Shown here piece after piece: positions 40,065 to 53,278 of a stretch of 64,000 nt of DNA (position 1 is the first letter of the stretch; each line of letters opens with the position of its first letter). Origin of the DNA: Otis tarda (taxonomy: Eukaryota > Chordata > Aves > Otidiformes > Otididae). The translations under genes were made by a program, and so were the position numbers. The DNA lies in assembly GCA_026413225.1 (NCBI GenBank), contig CM048554.1, positions 47,835,963-47,899,962 on the forward strand. Direction: 5' to 3'. The notes under the pieces were generated by a model. The model was not told the DNA's origin, made no database searches, and saw only the letters and a list, made by a program, of their open reading frames with translations.

Positions 40065-43000
40065 CTTCTAGAAACGGGAATATGCTGCTAAAGATGTCTT
40101 TTTTAAAAAAGATATATTTTTTCAGATTTTTTTTTTTGGCAGTTGCAGGATTGTTCCTGTATATGCTTTGCTCCACCACTGCAGCCATCTTACCTGCAAG
40201 GAATATTGTGAGAGATCCCATTCAGAGTCTGTTCAGGAAGCTTTCTTAAAACAGGAAAGCAGGGAGAGCAGCTAGGCTATTATAAAAACATTTAAAGCTT
40301 TCCATGTGCATTCCTCTGAGCCGGCTACAAGGCAAAGAAATGTTGTTATCCTCAGTGTGCAGATGAAAGGGCTTGTGCTGACAGAATTGTTTTGATCTCA
40401 GTTACCACGCCGGTACATAACTCGCTCAGATTCGTGCTGATCAAACTTCCTCCCCTTGGTGGCTGCTTACTGGCCTGAGACCAGATCCCAGGAAAGTGGA
40501 GCAGAGCTCAGGAAACGAGCTCTCTACACTTGGCAATGCTGGCAGATTTTGCATGTTGATGTAGTAGCCTGGGTATTTCTATTCTCTCTTTTCCAATGTA
40601 GCTGATAAACGGTTTGCTAGCTTTGCTTCAGATGTGCTCCAAGGTTACGCAGCTCACATAGGTAGACCTGTGTTTTCAGTTACTCTCTGGGCTCTGTGTC
40701 ACTGAGAGTGTGCTTCTGATTCACACAGAAAGCAGAGAATAAGGTATTTCCTCCCCAAACGTGCTAGATGTACTCTTGAAATCAGAATGGGTTTTCTAAG
40801 AATGTATGAGTGAATTGTCTAATTTTGACCTCGAAGTAAATTAAATACTGATATTTTTCAAGTAATTTCAAGTTATCTTTTTTCTTTGTTTCCAGTGGTC
40901 TTGATGCTGAACTAACACAGACTCTTTTTTTCCAAAAAACATTGAAATTAATTTAGTCTTGCCCACAAGCTATCTGTAATTGAACTATTTTACTGCTGCT
41001 TTTTCTATTTAGTTGCTATGGCTATATGGGCTGCAGCAGGGTCAGGTTAGCTTGCACAAGTGAGAAATGGAACAATTGTTTTATCACAAACTAGTCAACC
41101 AAGGTCAGCCCCTTCTGGCCCTTTTCCTACAGATAAGTTGCATGCAACAATTACGTTTCACGTGCTGTACCGTTAGAGAGATGGAGATTGTTCATTGTCA
41201 ACATTTTCTGTTGGCTGGTCGCTGCCTTCAGGCACCACTGTCCTTCCAGGGCTGCATGCCTTAACTCCACATCAGCCCTTTTCCTTGCCCGTTGGTGACG
41301 CTGTGAAAACAAGACAAAAGCAGAAGGGGAGTATCTTCGTACAACCCGACACAGCAGCATTAGAAATGCCTCATCCCTGAATCGATTGCTACGGCTCGGT
41401 AAGCAATTGCAAGATTGCCTGGTTACCTTATCTGTGCACTTCCATCCCTCAAGATGTTTGGATTTCTGTTAAGTGAGAACTCGGTTCAATGGCCTCACCT
41501 GTAGTGCTAGCTTTACATTGATATAGCAATTATCCCAAATGTAGTGTTCCTGTAAATTACTGATGTGCTCTCAGCCCTCCTCTTACTGCATTCAGCTCTA
41601 ACAGGTAATATAATTTTCATTACACAGAACATTTCAGGTACAAGAGGTCTGCGATAAGAAGTTGTAGTTTGTTTATTGCTAGCATAGCTGGTTGTAAATA
41701 GTTGTTAAATTTGTCATGCTGTCTGCTTTTTTTCTTATTCTTAATGCTGCAGAGGGACAAGACAATGCTATAAAATTGCTGTAGTGCTCTGGGAACATAG
41801 TTTTTTTGAGGATGGCAAGGAAAAACTCCAGATTAAAAAGCACATTGCAGGTAGGAAGGGGGCTGTGAATAATTCATCCTTAAATAATTCTTCATATTTA
41901 AAAATTAATTATTTTATGGTCTTTTAAGCATTTTATATTCATGACCATTCCAGGGTACCTTAGACAGAAATTGGGTTGGGGAAATAAATCATTCACCTTT
42001 TTACCTAAATGTTTACTTGCTGGTGATTGATGATAGCTGTCTGAACCCCTGGTTTAAATCCTCTGCTTTTGAGAGTGTATATAGCCTTGATTTCTGAAGA
42101 GCTTCCTAGCACTAAAAGGCTGGAGAAGGAGTTTTGTTGTATGCAAAAAGGCTGACATACAAACCTAAATCCAAGAACCCCAATTAGATCAATACAGAAA
42201 TCTTCCTGCAATTCAAGCTCTAGTAGAGGGGAACTTAATTCACTGTTCTGCTCAGCATGTCTTTCTATATATAACGTGGGTATCTCTCTGCTCACTAAGA
42301 GACAGATGCTCACCTAAGGATCCTGCCAGGCAGCAGCAGCATGATTCCCAGCTCTGCCTTTGGGACATTCATGTTCTTCTGGGGAGTTACCTCTTTATTC
42401 TCCTGTCTCATCTTGCAACTGTAAGGAAGGGAGGCCTGTGGCTCTGATGTTTTCATTGACATCTGTCATACTCTCAGCAAATAATTATAAGCAGAAAATG
42501 CCCTAAAATCTTTGTGTTATCTTTCCATAATTGTTCACACCATATTTAAAGAGGTTGTGCTGGGAATATCTGAGTAGACATTTTATGATACGTATAGTGC
42601 TGTCCTTCTGTAAGTCAAGATAAATATATTACCCTAAAATATCTCCTTTGCGTAACAGTTTGAAGAGGTAGCTCTTTTGTCTTGCTTCTGGGTGAAGATG
42701 CATCTTTATTTACAAGAATTATTCTGTCTAAAAATAAATGAACTAATGTCGAAATTTCATATTTTGTGGGCTTTGATTTCACATTAGCTGTGTGTAGTGT
42801 TCAACTAAAGACCTGGGAGGAAGGCTGCTTCTGATTTATAGATTCACCCTTTCTTAATCTGAAAACTAAAGCTGTTTGTTTGGTTTTCTTTTCCTTTCCT
42901 ATTAGCAGTTGTGGCAGAAATATTCTGCCAGGCAGTTTTAAGCAGTCATCTTTACTGTTAATTCAAATTCAGCAGTAGCACAAATATGGTTCTTTTGATT

Positions 43001-46000
43001 TTAGTTGAATTACTCCAGAGTCAACTTTATATGCATGAGACCAGGACTACTGCCTAAAATCTCAGGGTTTTTTCCACTGATTAGCTCTGCCGGAAAAACT
43101 AGTAGAGTGTGAAGCTTTAAAATATGAAGCAGAAGGTGTAACTCCTATGATTCTTTTGTGCTTTATACAATTTTTAGAAGTAAAAATACTTAACCTAGAA
43201 TTATGGTCACATAATACTACTGAAAAACCCAAGAAATGTGGAGTGACGTTACCAGCGTCATCCTCCTCATGTCATGTGATACACACAGCAGAAATGATGC
43301 TTCTGATCAACATTGTACAGCATCTACCAGTGTCATGGTTAGGTAGCATTAAATGAGGTTCTAGCTCCAAAGACAAAAGATCCATGCAGGCAGGCATATC
43401 CTGTATGGATACCTGCATCCATAGAGCATTTCCTAGCATTTGTAAATAACACAGTATGGGTTGTTTTTTTTCTTTCATGTACGTATTTAGTGCAATGCTA
43501 ATGGTTTTGGTATCATCATTGACTTGTGTCAAGGAGTGCTTTATAAAAGCTATAGGATAGACCTATCTTTTGAGCTCTACCTATGAAATTGTTTATTTGC
43601 AGCTTATCTAATTAATAGGAAAAGCTATGTTCAGCATCCTTAGCCCTGACATAGGTTGAGTTGATTTCTTTTTGTTTGAGAAAGTCCTCATTAGCACACA
43701 ACTTTCTTCAGTGCCATCAAGCATAACAGTAAAATTATTTTAGCTAAGCTAAAGTGTGGTTCCACACAGGGTAAGAACACAGAAAACCCACAGCTTTTGT
43801 GACCTCTAACTGCTAAATAAAACCTGTTTGCATTCTGAAAACACTAAGAGACTACGGCTTTCTGCTCTCAGTAATGCTGATCTGGGTGAGTTGCGGTCAT
43901 CCTGCACTGCAGAAGATGGTATCAGACTGTATCTATCCATTTTCAGTTTTTCTCAGCAGTGATAAGTAGTCCTCAAAAAGCCACAGATGTAAGCATTTTC
44001 CAAGATGGTATAAAATTCACATAAGTAGACTACTGTGTTATACATTTGTTAATGTCTTTAGCTGGAAACTACTTCATGTCTACTGAAGAGGAAGCTTTTG
44101 CGGTTACTGCCAGTGTACGTGGCTGAGGTTCAGGTCTAGACCTGTCAGCTAAGGATCTTGTCCTTTTCAGTCTTGTTTCCAGATGCTGCATGGGACATCT
44201 GAGTTATCCTTACAGCATTTCCCTGGTTTTCCTTTGAAATACCTCCTGTTGTACAGTAATACTTTGAGTATTTGGACCTTACCCACACTTGAAGCTTAGG
44301 TATCTTCCACACCTGGAAATCTATAGCAGTAAGCAAGGTCACCCTGGAGTCTACCAGGCTGGTTCCACTTGGCTGAGCCTCTCTGCTGCTCTGTACCTAA
44401 GCTACGCAGTGGATGGAGGGGAAAGGCATGAGAGCTCTTTGCTAGATGCTAATAATGGGAGAGGTGGCATCTTGAATATACAGACACTGTGAATCTGTGT
44501 GCTGCTTTACATGGGGTGGGAGGAGGGAGATGCCCAGCTGGGATTTCGAGGGCTGTGTGCTTGCTGGCAGAATTTATTGTCTGTCCTTTGCCGTAGCACT
44601 GGTTTGCCTCTGTCTTCCCACAGTCCAGGGAGAAGCAACGTGTGCAATGTGGAGGCTGAAAGTAGCAGCAAAAAAAAACCCCTGCCATGGCTTAGGTTCG
44701 GGCTTTGCTTGCCATATGTATTCTTTTGCAACGGAGTTCATTATTGTCTATGTTCTGTGCCTTACCTCACCATCCTTGCAGTTATCCCTGAACATTAGCT
44801 GTTAATTTAGAAAAGTACCACAGTTTAATTTAAGCACTTGAATAATATAAGCTAGTAGCCTCTTCATTTTACATTTTAAACCCAGGAACAAGAAGCCTGA
44901 ATAAGCTTTTAGGCTAAGATTTCAAGTATTAAAAGTTCTGCTGGATTTGAAGAGGAGCAGCTGCAGCAAGCAAGCAGTCCATACACTTGTATTTTTAAGG
45001 GCCTATCGTCAAATATGGATTATAAAAGGAAAAAAAAAAGAAAAAAATTATCACCAATGTCAGGAGATTGGGAAGAATTTAAATAACTAGAAGACTGCTT
45101 CCCTGACCAAAGTTTTTTTTTCAGCACTTGATGCACACAGAAAAAGTCTTATAACAGCACTGCTCAAGAAAGTATAGACTGGCGAGAAACTGTATTTCTA
45201 ATCAAATTCTCCAGGTGGTATAGAGCTTGCAGAGCAGTGGGAGGATAAACTGGGGAAAATGTCTTTATATCAGGTTTAGACCACTGCCTACTCTTGTCAG
45301 CCCAAGCAGAGTATACAGACATCAGTGGACATGGGGTAGGTGTGATTGGGATGAGGTACCGCTGGGTGATTTAGATACATTAATACATTTTCTGTCAATG
45401 TAATTATGTTGCTGTACCTACAGTATAGCAAACAATGCAGATATGCTGCAGCCACACAAAAGAGGAATTACATGTCTTCATTTAATATTTTACATTATTA
45501 TTCTTCTCTGCTTTTGGCCCTACTACATGATACTGCAGTAAGTTTACTTTATGGCAGAGAGGGTGTAATTCAACATATACAAGAGCTTTTCCCAGCTTCC
45601 AGCCAGCTCTGCTTGTATCTTCCCATCTCTAAGTTTTGTTCTTGGGATGAGTTGTAGCATAAGTGCTTAGGGCAATGCTGTCAGCCACTAATAAACCACT
45701 CCAGAGCTTGCCTAAGGGTGAGTCCAGCAATCTGAGGCAATGACAGGATTTGATTAGAAACTGAAGAAGTGGGTAATAAAGATATATATAGACAGAAACA
45801 GATATATATAAAACCATGAAAGCTAACTTTATTGAATTCTAAATGGGTCTAATACTTCCTTAATTCCTTCTGTTTTCTTTTCTTTGCACCTGCGAATAGA
45901 GTTGTTTACTATTACAGGTTCCAGCTTCATAGAGATTTCTTAAATGTTTGGCTTTACTTAAAGAATTGTAAAATTACTTAAGCTAGAAAATGAAGGCTCT

Positions 46001-48998
46001 TTTTCTTCACATGATAATAGAAAATATCCAGTTTCTTGTCTGAGTCAGTTATAAGTGAGTAAAGGGAGACAGATAGGAAGGAATTTGTATCTGAAAGCGC
46101 TTCGAAGGAGTTTGTAGGAAACCTCTCTCTGTAAATGGTGATTTTGCTATTTATTATCAGCATCCTGTATTTTGAAGGGTGTATTATAAGCACAACAATA
46201 TCCTTCAGAAATAACTTTTAAAACTAAGATTTCAAAATTATGACTTCTCTCATACTCTGCTTTAATACCTTCAGAAGAGGAATGAACTCCAGGAGAAATG
46301 GACGTCTCTCTTCATTGAAACACTGAGCTTGGTCTGTTGGAAGAAGAACAATATCCGTGACAAGACAGTACAGTGAATGTCAGATTTCTGATCAGCTATG
46401 CAAATGCAATGCATACTGCATAATGCAGTGTTACCCAGACCCAACATTAAGTAGGGCTGCGTGTATCATGTCTGTGTGTACGGAGCGACTGGAAAACTCA
46501 ATGCACAACGCATGCAACAATTTCATATAAACCAGTTGGATCACCTCTAATGTGCTCTGAAGTTATCCAGTCCCACATCTGTATGCTAAGTGCTAATACA
46601 GCTGAAAATATAGAGAGTTGCCTGTTCCAGATATCTAAACAGAGTAATTGGGTATCAGACTGTGCAGCGTTTGTAGTACATGCTGTTGGACATGCCCTGC
46701 CATAATGGCCAGCAGTGGTCCACCTGGAAGTGACAAACAGACCTGAAATTAAAATTAAAATAAAAAAAAACCAAACCAGAATTTGTCCTCTGCTTCAAAT
46801 GTTGGGCTAGATGGTAGATTTATTTTACCCAATCTTTAGTTTTTAATGTGTTATTTTTCCTGAAAGTGTGACAATTTTACTGATCTTGTAAGGTTGTTAG
46901 TAATTGTAGGTAAAAGAGATCTTGACCTCAAATACTGGTTTGCTTTGGCTTTTTATTCTGCTTGACAAATCAGTGCCTGTTCCTCTTCCTCCCCACAGTT
47001 GTGTCTCCTTGATTCCACTTTACAGGGGAGATGCTTCAGTGTCTTGTCACATGTGAAGTTTTGTTTAAGAACAAATTTTCCTGAGGGCTAAGTCTCATAG
47101 GAACTTACGTACCTCCAAATCAAAGTTGGAGTTAGATGTACACTCCTGAAGTCAAGCTTTTCAAAGAGATGACTTTGACTTCTGTGGATTTAATAACTGC
47201 TCTGTATTTGAAGACTTGTGAGAACTGTGCGGCCAAGTCACATCTGAATATAGCATTAAGGTCCCAAAGCTACTAAGGCAGTTTTGGAAAATGCAAAATG
47301 CAACTACACTCCCTTTCTCTTACATCTCACAGGTTGGAGGGAACAGCGGGCTGTTTCCTAGTGTTTTGATGATGGTGTGAAACCTGCATATGCCCAAAAC
47401 ATTGCTGGTGTGATTCTTTTTCATTACTGTAGGTGATTAGGAAACTTGAAAGAGCTTCCTTATGGATACGTGATTAAAAGTTGGTTCAGATGATTTGAAG
47501 TGAGGCAATGAGGACACAAGTAGTCTTTTGAGAGCTGTGATTCAGGCTGTTACTTTTGGGTTGAAAGCTTAGTTTTACCCTACTCCCTTGAATTCAAAAT
47601 CCGGAGTGTGCTGGAAACATGACCTTTTGTAGGTGTTTGCAAAGTACCCAGAAGCATTCTTGAAGAGGAGATAGGAAGTTCAAAGGAAAAAGCAACTCCA
47701 AAAGCTGTTTGTGTTGCACTTAATGTTAATTCTGTTTCAACTGTGTGATGAAAACAAGTCTCCTCTTCATTATGCTGAAAACTCAGTTCATAACATATGA
47801 AAATAGGGTTTTAAACCAGCAAGACTACTGGACAGTAGATTAGGTGTGTACAACAGAGTGCTGCCTCCTGCCTGTTGCGACTGGAGACTTCTTTGGGAGG
47901 AGGTTGTGTGAGACTGTGCTGCTTTTACCCCACCACAGATAGCAAGATTTCCAAAAGTGTGCTTTAAAAAAAAAAAGGCAATTATAGACTCAGTCCTTTC
48001 TTACTTTTCTAGCTCTGTCTGCATACAGCAGCCACCACAATATTGCTGCCAGAAGACGTATGTTTTTGTTACATCTATTGAGATATTTTTGTGTGCAGTT
48101 TTATCAGAGACAAAGCACAGCTGGGCTTTAGATTTCAATTGAAGGTTAAACCAAATCTACAGTAGCCTAATTTTACTGAAGAAAAAAAAGAGAATATTTT
48201 ATTGTTAAAAAAATCCCTTTAGAGATACCTCAGCAATTCTGTTTTGTGGGACAAATAATTAAACAAAAAGTATAATTTTGCTTTAGGCTATTGTGAGAAC
48301 AAGTGATTAATCTTTTTAAATGTCTCCATGAGACATTTCCATGAGAATATTTTCCATATTCTCCATGAGAATAATTTGGGTTACAAGACTGTATTTCAGA
48401 ATGAAACAAGACCAGAAGAATTAGAGATTCGTGAAGCAAACACACAGCTATTCACAGGGGGAAAAATGACTGAAGCTGTTCCAGAGTGAAGTGTTACACT
48501 GCCCGGGGTCTCGGAGCACAGAGGAAGGGTTCTAGCATGTGCAGTCCCAGAAATGCAGGACTGAGCCTGAGGCATCGAGCCCTGCTGAGGGCAGGCTATG
48601 AAGCTAAGGCTCAACTGGATGTTAGCACAAATAAACAGTCTCCAGACTGGCATGGGCTTGAAGCCTGGACAAAGCCAGCCTGCAAAATACCTTGTAAATG
48701 TACCTGGAAAAGGAGCCCTTCCTGGAGTATCACGTTATGGAGAGGTTACATCTTTCCATCCCTTCTCCAGGCCAATGGGCAATCTCATTTCTACCAACAG
48801 GTTCCTTCAGACCAGCATTTTCTCCAAGGGGGAGCACTGAAGCCCTTGTTTCAGGACCAGCTGCCGGTAGTTCGATGACAGCATGCAGTCATACACATAA
48901 CCAAAAATTCTTATGTCAACAATGGCAACAAAAAAAGCCACCAAAAAACCCTCAAACACCTCCCCTGCTGCCCCCACAGACAAAACACACTGCCCACT

Positions 48999-49429
48999 GT
49001 ACTCGAAGAGCAAGTTTGGGAACATCTGAGGAACTTGAAGGTGCTCAGTCGATGGGACTTGATGAGATCCATCCATGGGTCCTCAGGGAACTGGCAGATG
49101 AAGTCGCTGAGACACTGGCCATTGTATTTGAGAAGTCGTGGCAGTCTGGTGAGGTCCCCGATGACTGGAAGAGAGGGAACATAACCCCCATTTTTAAAAA
49201 GGGTAACAAGGAAGACTTGGGCAACTACAGGCCGGTCAGCCTCACCTCCATGCCTGGCAAGGTCATGGAGCAGATTCTCCTGGAAACCATGCTAAGGCAC
49301 ATGGTGAGCAAGGACGTGGTTGGTGACAACCAACATGGCTTCACCAAGGGCAGATCGTGCCTGTCCAATTTGGTGGCCTTCTATGATGGGGTGACAGCAT
49401 CACTGGACAAGGGACAAGCAACGGATATC
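48999..49429 (+). pseudogene. Host CR1 ORF2, N-terminal RT piece (frameshifted, interrupted)
   Basis: Encodes the RT region before motif A. After a frameshift near 49047 (the HKSMG region of the intact copy reads AQSMG) the frame continues through [46 protein letters not shown] and ends at KGQATDI at 49429, where the nested CR1 begins. The longer open frame that starts at 48698 joins unrelated flanking DNA to this CR1 segment and then runs a few codons into the inserted copy; it is not a natural gene. Compared with the copy near 1-2.9 kb it has the same residue order with scattered substitutions. Confidence 0.85.
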
Positions 49430-50257
49430 ACCTCATGGAGAGGTGGGCCTGTGCCAACCTCATGAAGTTCAACCAGGCCAAGTGCAAGGTCCTGCACCTG
49501 GGTCGTGGCAATCCCAGGCACAAATACAGGCTGGGCGGAGAATGGATTGAGAGCAGCCCTGAGGAGAAGGACTTGGGAGTGCTGGTGGATGAGAAGCTCA
49601 ACATGAGCGGGCAATGCGTGCTTGCGGCCCAGAAGGCCAACCGCATCCTGGGCTGCATCAAGAGAAGCGTGGCCAGCAGGTTGAGGGAGGTGATTCTTCC
49701 CCTCTACTCTGCCCTGGTGAGACCCCACCTGGAGTACTGTGTCCAGTTCTGGAGCCCCCAACACAAGAAGGACATGGACCAGTTGGAGAAGGTCCAGAGG
49801 AGGGCCACGAAGATGATAAAAGGGCTGGAGCACCTCTCGTATGAGGACAGGCTGAGAGAGTTGGGGCTGTTCAGCCTGGAGAAGAGGAGGCTCCGGGGAG
49901 ACCTGATAGCGGTCTTCCAGTACCTGAAGGGGGCCTACAAGAAAGATGGGGAGAGGCTATTTAGTAGGGCCTGTTGCAATAAGACAAGGAGTAATGGTTT
50001 TAAAATAGTGGGGGGTAGATTTAGATTGGAAATTAGGAAAAAAAAATTTTACAATGAGAGTTGTAGAGCACTGGAACACGTTGCCCAGAGAGGTGGTGGA
50101 AGCCCCATCCCTGGAAACATTCAAGGCCAGGCTGGATGAGGCTCTGAGCAACGTGATCTAGTGGGGGATGTCCCTGCTCCTTGCAGGGGGGTTGGACTAG
50201 ATGACCTTTGAAGGTCCCTTCCAACCCTAACCATTCTATGATTCTATGATTCTGTGA
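49430..50257 (+). mobile_element. Nested CR1, 5'-truncated, inside host CR1
   Basis: A second CR1 copy beginning at the ORF2 codons for [12 protein letters not shown] (clear homology from 49435) and running to a 3' tail of two ATTCTATG octamers and one ATTCTGTG ending near 50257. It sits inside the host CR1 at the [11 protein letters not shown] point, in the same orientation. By eye its protein differs from the matching part of the host at about six positions in roughly 175 residues, fewer than either differs from the copy at 1117-2880, so both belong to one subfamily. A duplication of the host's own 3' part is an alternative to a fresh insertion. No convincing target-site duplication remains (GATATC before, GATCTG after). 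Confidence 0.85.
49435..50161 (+). pseudogene. Nested CR1 ORF2, C-terminal fragment
   Basis: Encodes the region downstream of the RT catalytic core, from [18 protein letters not shown] to the normal ORF2 end (TAG at 50159-50161). Motifs A, B and C are absent because of 5' truncation, so it has no catalytic site. The frame is open to about 50036 and is then lost by an A-run indel at 50037-50046, where the intact copy reads [14 protein letters not shown]. After the break the tail [14 protein letters not shown] sequence lies in another frame. Confidence 0.85.
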
Positions 50258-51328
50258 TCTGCCTGGACTTGTGCAAAGCTTTTGACACTGTCCTACACGA
50301 CATCCTTCTCTCTCAACTAGAGAGGCATGGGTTTGATGGACGGACCACTCGGTGGATAAGGAGTTGGCTGGATGGCCAAACTCAGAGACTGGTGGTCAAC
50401 AGCTCAGTGTCCAAGTGGAGACCGGTCACGAGTGGCGTCCCTCAGGGGTCCGTGTTGGGCCCGGCCCTGTTCAGCATCTTTGTCGGCAACATGGACAGTG
50501 GGATAGAGTGCACCCTCAGCAAGTTTGCTGATGACACCAAGCTGTGTGGTGCCGTTGACACGCTGAAAGGGAGGGATGCCATCCAGAGGGACCTTGACAG
50601 GCTGGAGAGGTGCGCCCATGCCAACCTCATGAAGTTCAACCAGGCCAAGTGCAAGGTCCTGCACCTGGGTCGTGGCAATCCCAGGCACAAATACAGACTG
50701 GGCAGAGAATGGATCGAGAGCAGCCCTGAGGAGAAGGACTTGGGAGTTCTGGTGGATGAGAAGCTCAACATGAGCGGGCAATGCGTGCTTGCGGCCCAGA
50801 AGGCCAACCGCATCCTGGGCTGCATCAAGAGAAGCGTGGCCAGCAGGTTGAGGGAGGTGATTCTCCCCCTCTACTCTGCCCTGGTGAGACCCCACCTGGA
50901 GTACTGTGTCCAGTTCTGGAGCTCCCAACATGAGAAGGACATGGACCAGTTGGAGAAGGTCCAGAGGAGGGCCACGAAGATGATAAAAGGGCTGGAGCAC
51001 CTCTCTTATGAGGACAGGCTGAGAGAGTTGGGGCTGTTCAGCCTGGAGAAGAGGAGGCTCCGGGGAGACCTGATAGCGGTCTTCCAGTACCTGAAGGCGG
51101 CCTACAAGAAAGATGGGGAGAGGCTGTTCAGTAGGGCCTGTTGTGATAGGATGAGGGGTAATGGTTTTAAAATAGAGGGGGGGTAGATTCAGATTGGATA
51201 TTAAGAAGAAAATTTTTACAATGCAAGTTGTAGAACACTGGAACAGGTTGCCCAGAGAGGTGGTGGATGCCCCATCCCTGGAAACATTCAAGGCCAGGCT
51301 GGATGAGGCTCTGAGCAACCTGATCTAG
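50258..51328 (+). pseudogene. Host CR1 ORF2, RT core and C-terminal piece
   Basis: Continuation of the host CR1 ORF2. Visible: motif [17 protein letters not shown]; motif [13 protein letters not shown]; motif C FADD, with both catalytic Asp retained; then [12 protein letters not shown] and the conserved C-terminal region. The frame is open to 51186, where an extra G in the G run at 51177-51183 gives a premature stop; in the shifted frame the expected end EALSNLI and TAG (51326-51328) are still present. Because its N-terminal part is separated by the nested copy, the product could not be a working polymerase. Confidence 0.88.
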
Positions 51329-53244
51329 TGGGGGATGTCCCTGCTCCTTGCAGGGGGGTTGGACTAGATGACCTTTGAAGGTCCCTTCCAACCCTAACCA
51401 TTCTATGATTCTATGATTCTATAAGAACATTAGGGCCTAATGCTGGGGCTTTCAACCTATAAACTGTAAATTTCATAAAATCTAACAGGAGGAGGAGGAG
51501 GATGAAGAAGGGGAACAGAGGTACCAGGAAAAGTATAAAGAAAAGCAAAATAATTTACCGGATTCAGAGGTCTACTGATATGGATTTTTCAAATGATCTA
51601 CAACTACACTGGAAAGCAACAGACCTTTTGGCTTGTGACCTCCTGCTTATTGTTTCAGCTGTAAAAACTTCAAGTGAAAAGATGGTGACTTTCACCAAAA
51701 AGAATTTGAAATAATGATGAAGCATGTCATTTCCCCAGCAAAAGTTTTATATATAAGAAGACTTAATCTTTTTAGTTAAAAAAAAATCTAGCAAGAACAC
51801 ACCAGGCAAATAGGGCTGCCTGTTCTGCACACGCACAATGGTGTTCTGACCCCGTTAGCTGTTATAGGGCTGTAAAGTGCGTTCATCAGGAAGGGATTGA
51901 AGCAGAGCTCTCTAATTCAGGTATCATTTGGAAGTGCAGAGCCGGAATAAACCTGATCCAGTTCCCTGAACGTGGAAAAGACTGGGGCTGCAGAGGGTCA
52001 GGCATCTCAGAAGTTCAAACAATCCAGATTTCCCCTTTCAAATTTTGTGGATTGGCTCTACTTACTTACGAGACTGAATTGCTAATAAAATTAATTAGAA
52101 GCATCATAAGTTGGTCATCCCAAGAGTACTTCTACTTGAAGCAGTCATTAATTATTCTGACTAGGATTGTCTGTCTTTCTATTTATAGGCTGGCCATGGG
52201 CGACACTGACTGTTCTCGGGTTCCTGTACTGCTATTCTCACGTCGGAATTGAATGGGAGCAAACGTACGCTGTGAATAAGGAATGACGCAGAACGATGAT
52301 TTTTAAGACAGGCTGATGGCTTTTCTACACTGGATAGCCTAGCTGCAGAAGGACGCGCCAGACACCAAGTATTTAGTTAATGTGTTAAAACCAAAAGCTC
52401 ATGTAATTGATTCTGCATTGTGCATGCAGGAATCGAACCAGAAACACTGATGAGCTATGGCTGGGGGTGGGGAGAAATTATGAAGCATTTTGAATTACGT
52501 TATTTTTATAAAACAGCATCTCTGTGACTCTATGTACATTGGAAGCATGCATCTCAGAATAGGTATTTTATATATGTTGAATATTTTATTTGTTTCTTCC
52601 AATGTTTTGCTGCCTGTTTTGAGATACTGAAGAAAACTATTTTTCCTACCTTGCACAATTCAAAAAGTCCAGTCTCTCTCAGCTTCTGTCCAGGGGCACA
52701 CAGGGCTGTGCCCTGCACTTACATTGCTCCATGAAGGGCAGGATGCTCATCAGTTCTTCTTGATTGCTTTCTGATATAAGTTAGAACATTCTTGCTATTC
52801 TCAGCGACAGAAGTAGCTCAGCCTTAAGCTACCTGTCTACTTACTGGAGCAAAGTCTGCTTTTTCTCTTTAATTTCTTCATTTAAAATTTTGCCTTTAAA
52901 ACAACAGCCTTTTTTTGGTGGTCTTAGGAATTGTTTTGTTTGTTTCTTTAAAAAGAGGGAGTAGGGAGGCAGGTCTTTTCTTAAAGAATAGCTTTTGGTT
53001 TTTATCAAATACGAACTTACAGCTCCTTGGGCTTTAAGTGCTCTCTGCCTTGTGTGAGAGCCAAAGCTATTACCTTTATTATGGGGTGAATCCCGCTTTC
53101 AGGGGAACTGTTCAGTCTGTCTCTTGTATTTTTCTGTTATGAAAGTAGATAACACAGATCTGGTTGAATGGTAAATCTGTTTGGTGTCCAGGCAATCAGC
53201 TTCTGCAATATTAAAGACAGCCTAGGAGTAGCCTTTTAGGACAT

Positions 53245-53278
53245 TAAAAAAAACCCCAAAAAACCAAAACCAAAAAAC
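53245..53278 (+). repeat. A-rich tract with CC interruptions
   Basis: Low-complexity sequence of A runs broken by C doublets and one C quadruplet. Could be a decayed poly(A) tail but no retrocopy upstream was recognised. Confidence 0.7.

Larger units (their letters stand above)
30569..48989. other. Unique AT-rich DNA with a few low-complexity tracts
   Basis: No known gene was recognised in this 18.4 kb. Contents worth knowing are a candidate coding frame on the minus strand (31869-32336, separate entry), an insertion-like GC-rich segment (39276-39735), a GTG/T-run microsatellite (40006-40064) and scattered A- or T-runs. Remaining open frames are short and chance-like. Confidence 0.6.
48990..51423 (+). 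mobile_element. Host CR1 LINE interrupted by another CR1
   Basis: A 5'-truncated CR1 on the plus strand in two pieces: 48990-49429 (start of homology near TGCCCACTGTACTCG, through the RT N-terminal part to KGQATDI) and 50258-51423 (from [10 protein letters not shown] through RT motifs A, B and C, the C-terminal region, 3' UTR and an octamer tail ending near 51423). The two pieces fit end to end at the point where ORF2 normally reads [12 protein letters not shown]. Between them lies a second copy of the 3' end of CR1 complete with its own tail (separate entry). The 3' UTR has the motif TGACCTTTGAAGGTCCC, and the tail has three ATTCTATG-like units. The copy has a one-base deletion near 49047 and an expanded G run near 51177-51183 that breaks the frame. 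Confidence 0.9.

Noticed and set aside
44145..44342. 65-residue charged minus-strand frame
   Set aside because: Short, no family match, and no periodicity or splice support, unlike the 31.9 kb candidate.
45781..45812. TATATATA-containing repeat that might serve as a TATA box
   Set aside because: Two GATATATATA units 20 bases apart form a small AT microsatellite; no GC box, CpG cluster or gene nearby.
48698..48989. N-terminal part of a 255-codon frame leading into CR1
   Set aside because: It is unrelated flanking DNA that happens to be in frame with the CR1 segment; there is no sign of a real fusion protein.
50404..51318. Long minus-strand frame (304 codons) antisense to the CR1 RT, with similar antisense frames at 1357-2040, 49381-49833 and 62170-62934
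   Set aside because: They mirror the RT coding frame in each CR1 copy and share its codon pattern; no known protein family, so they are shadows of ORF2.
52420..52480. tRNA-like promoter boxes on the minus strand (GGTTCGATTCC at 52441-52431 preceded by TAGCTCATCAG)
   Set aside because: The two boxes are only about 20 bases apart, the T stem does not pair, and no anticodon arm or acceptor stem fits; at most a SINE relic or coincidence.
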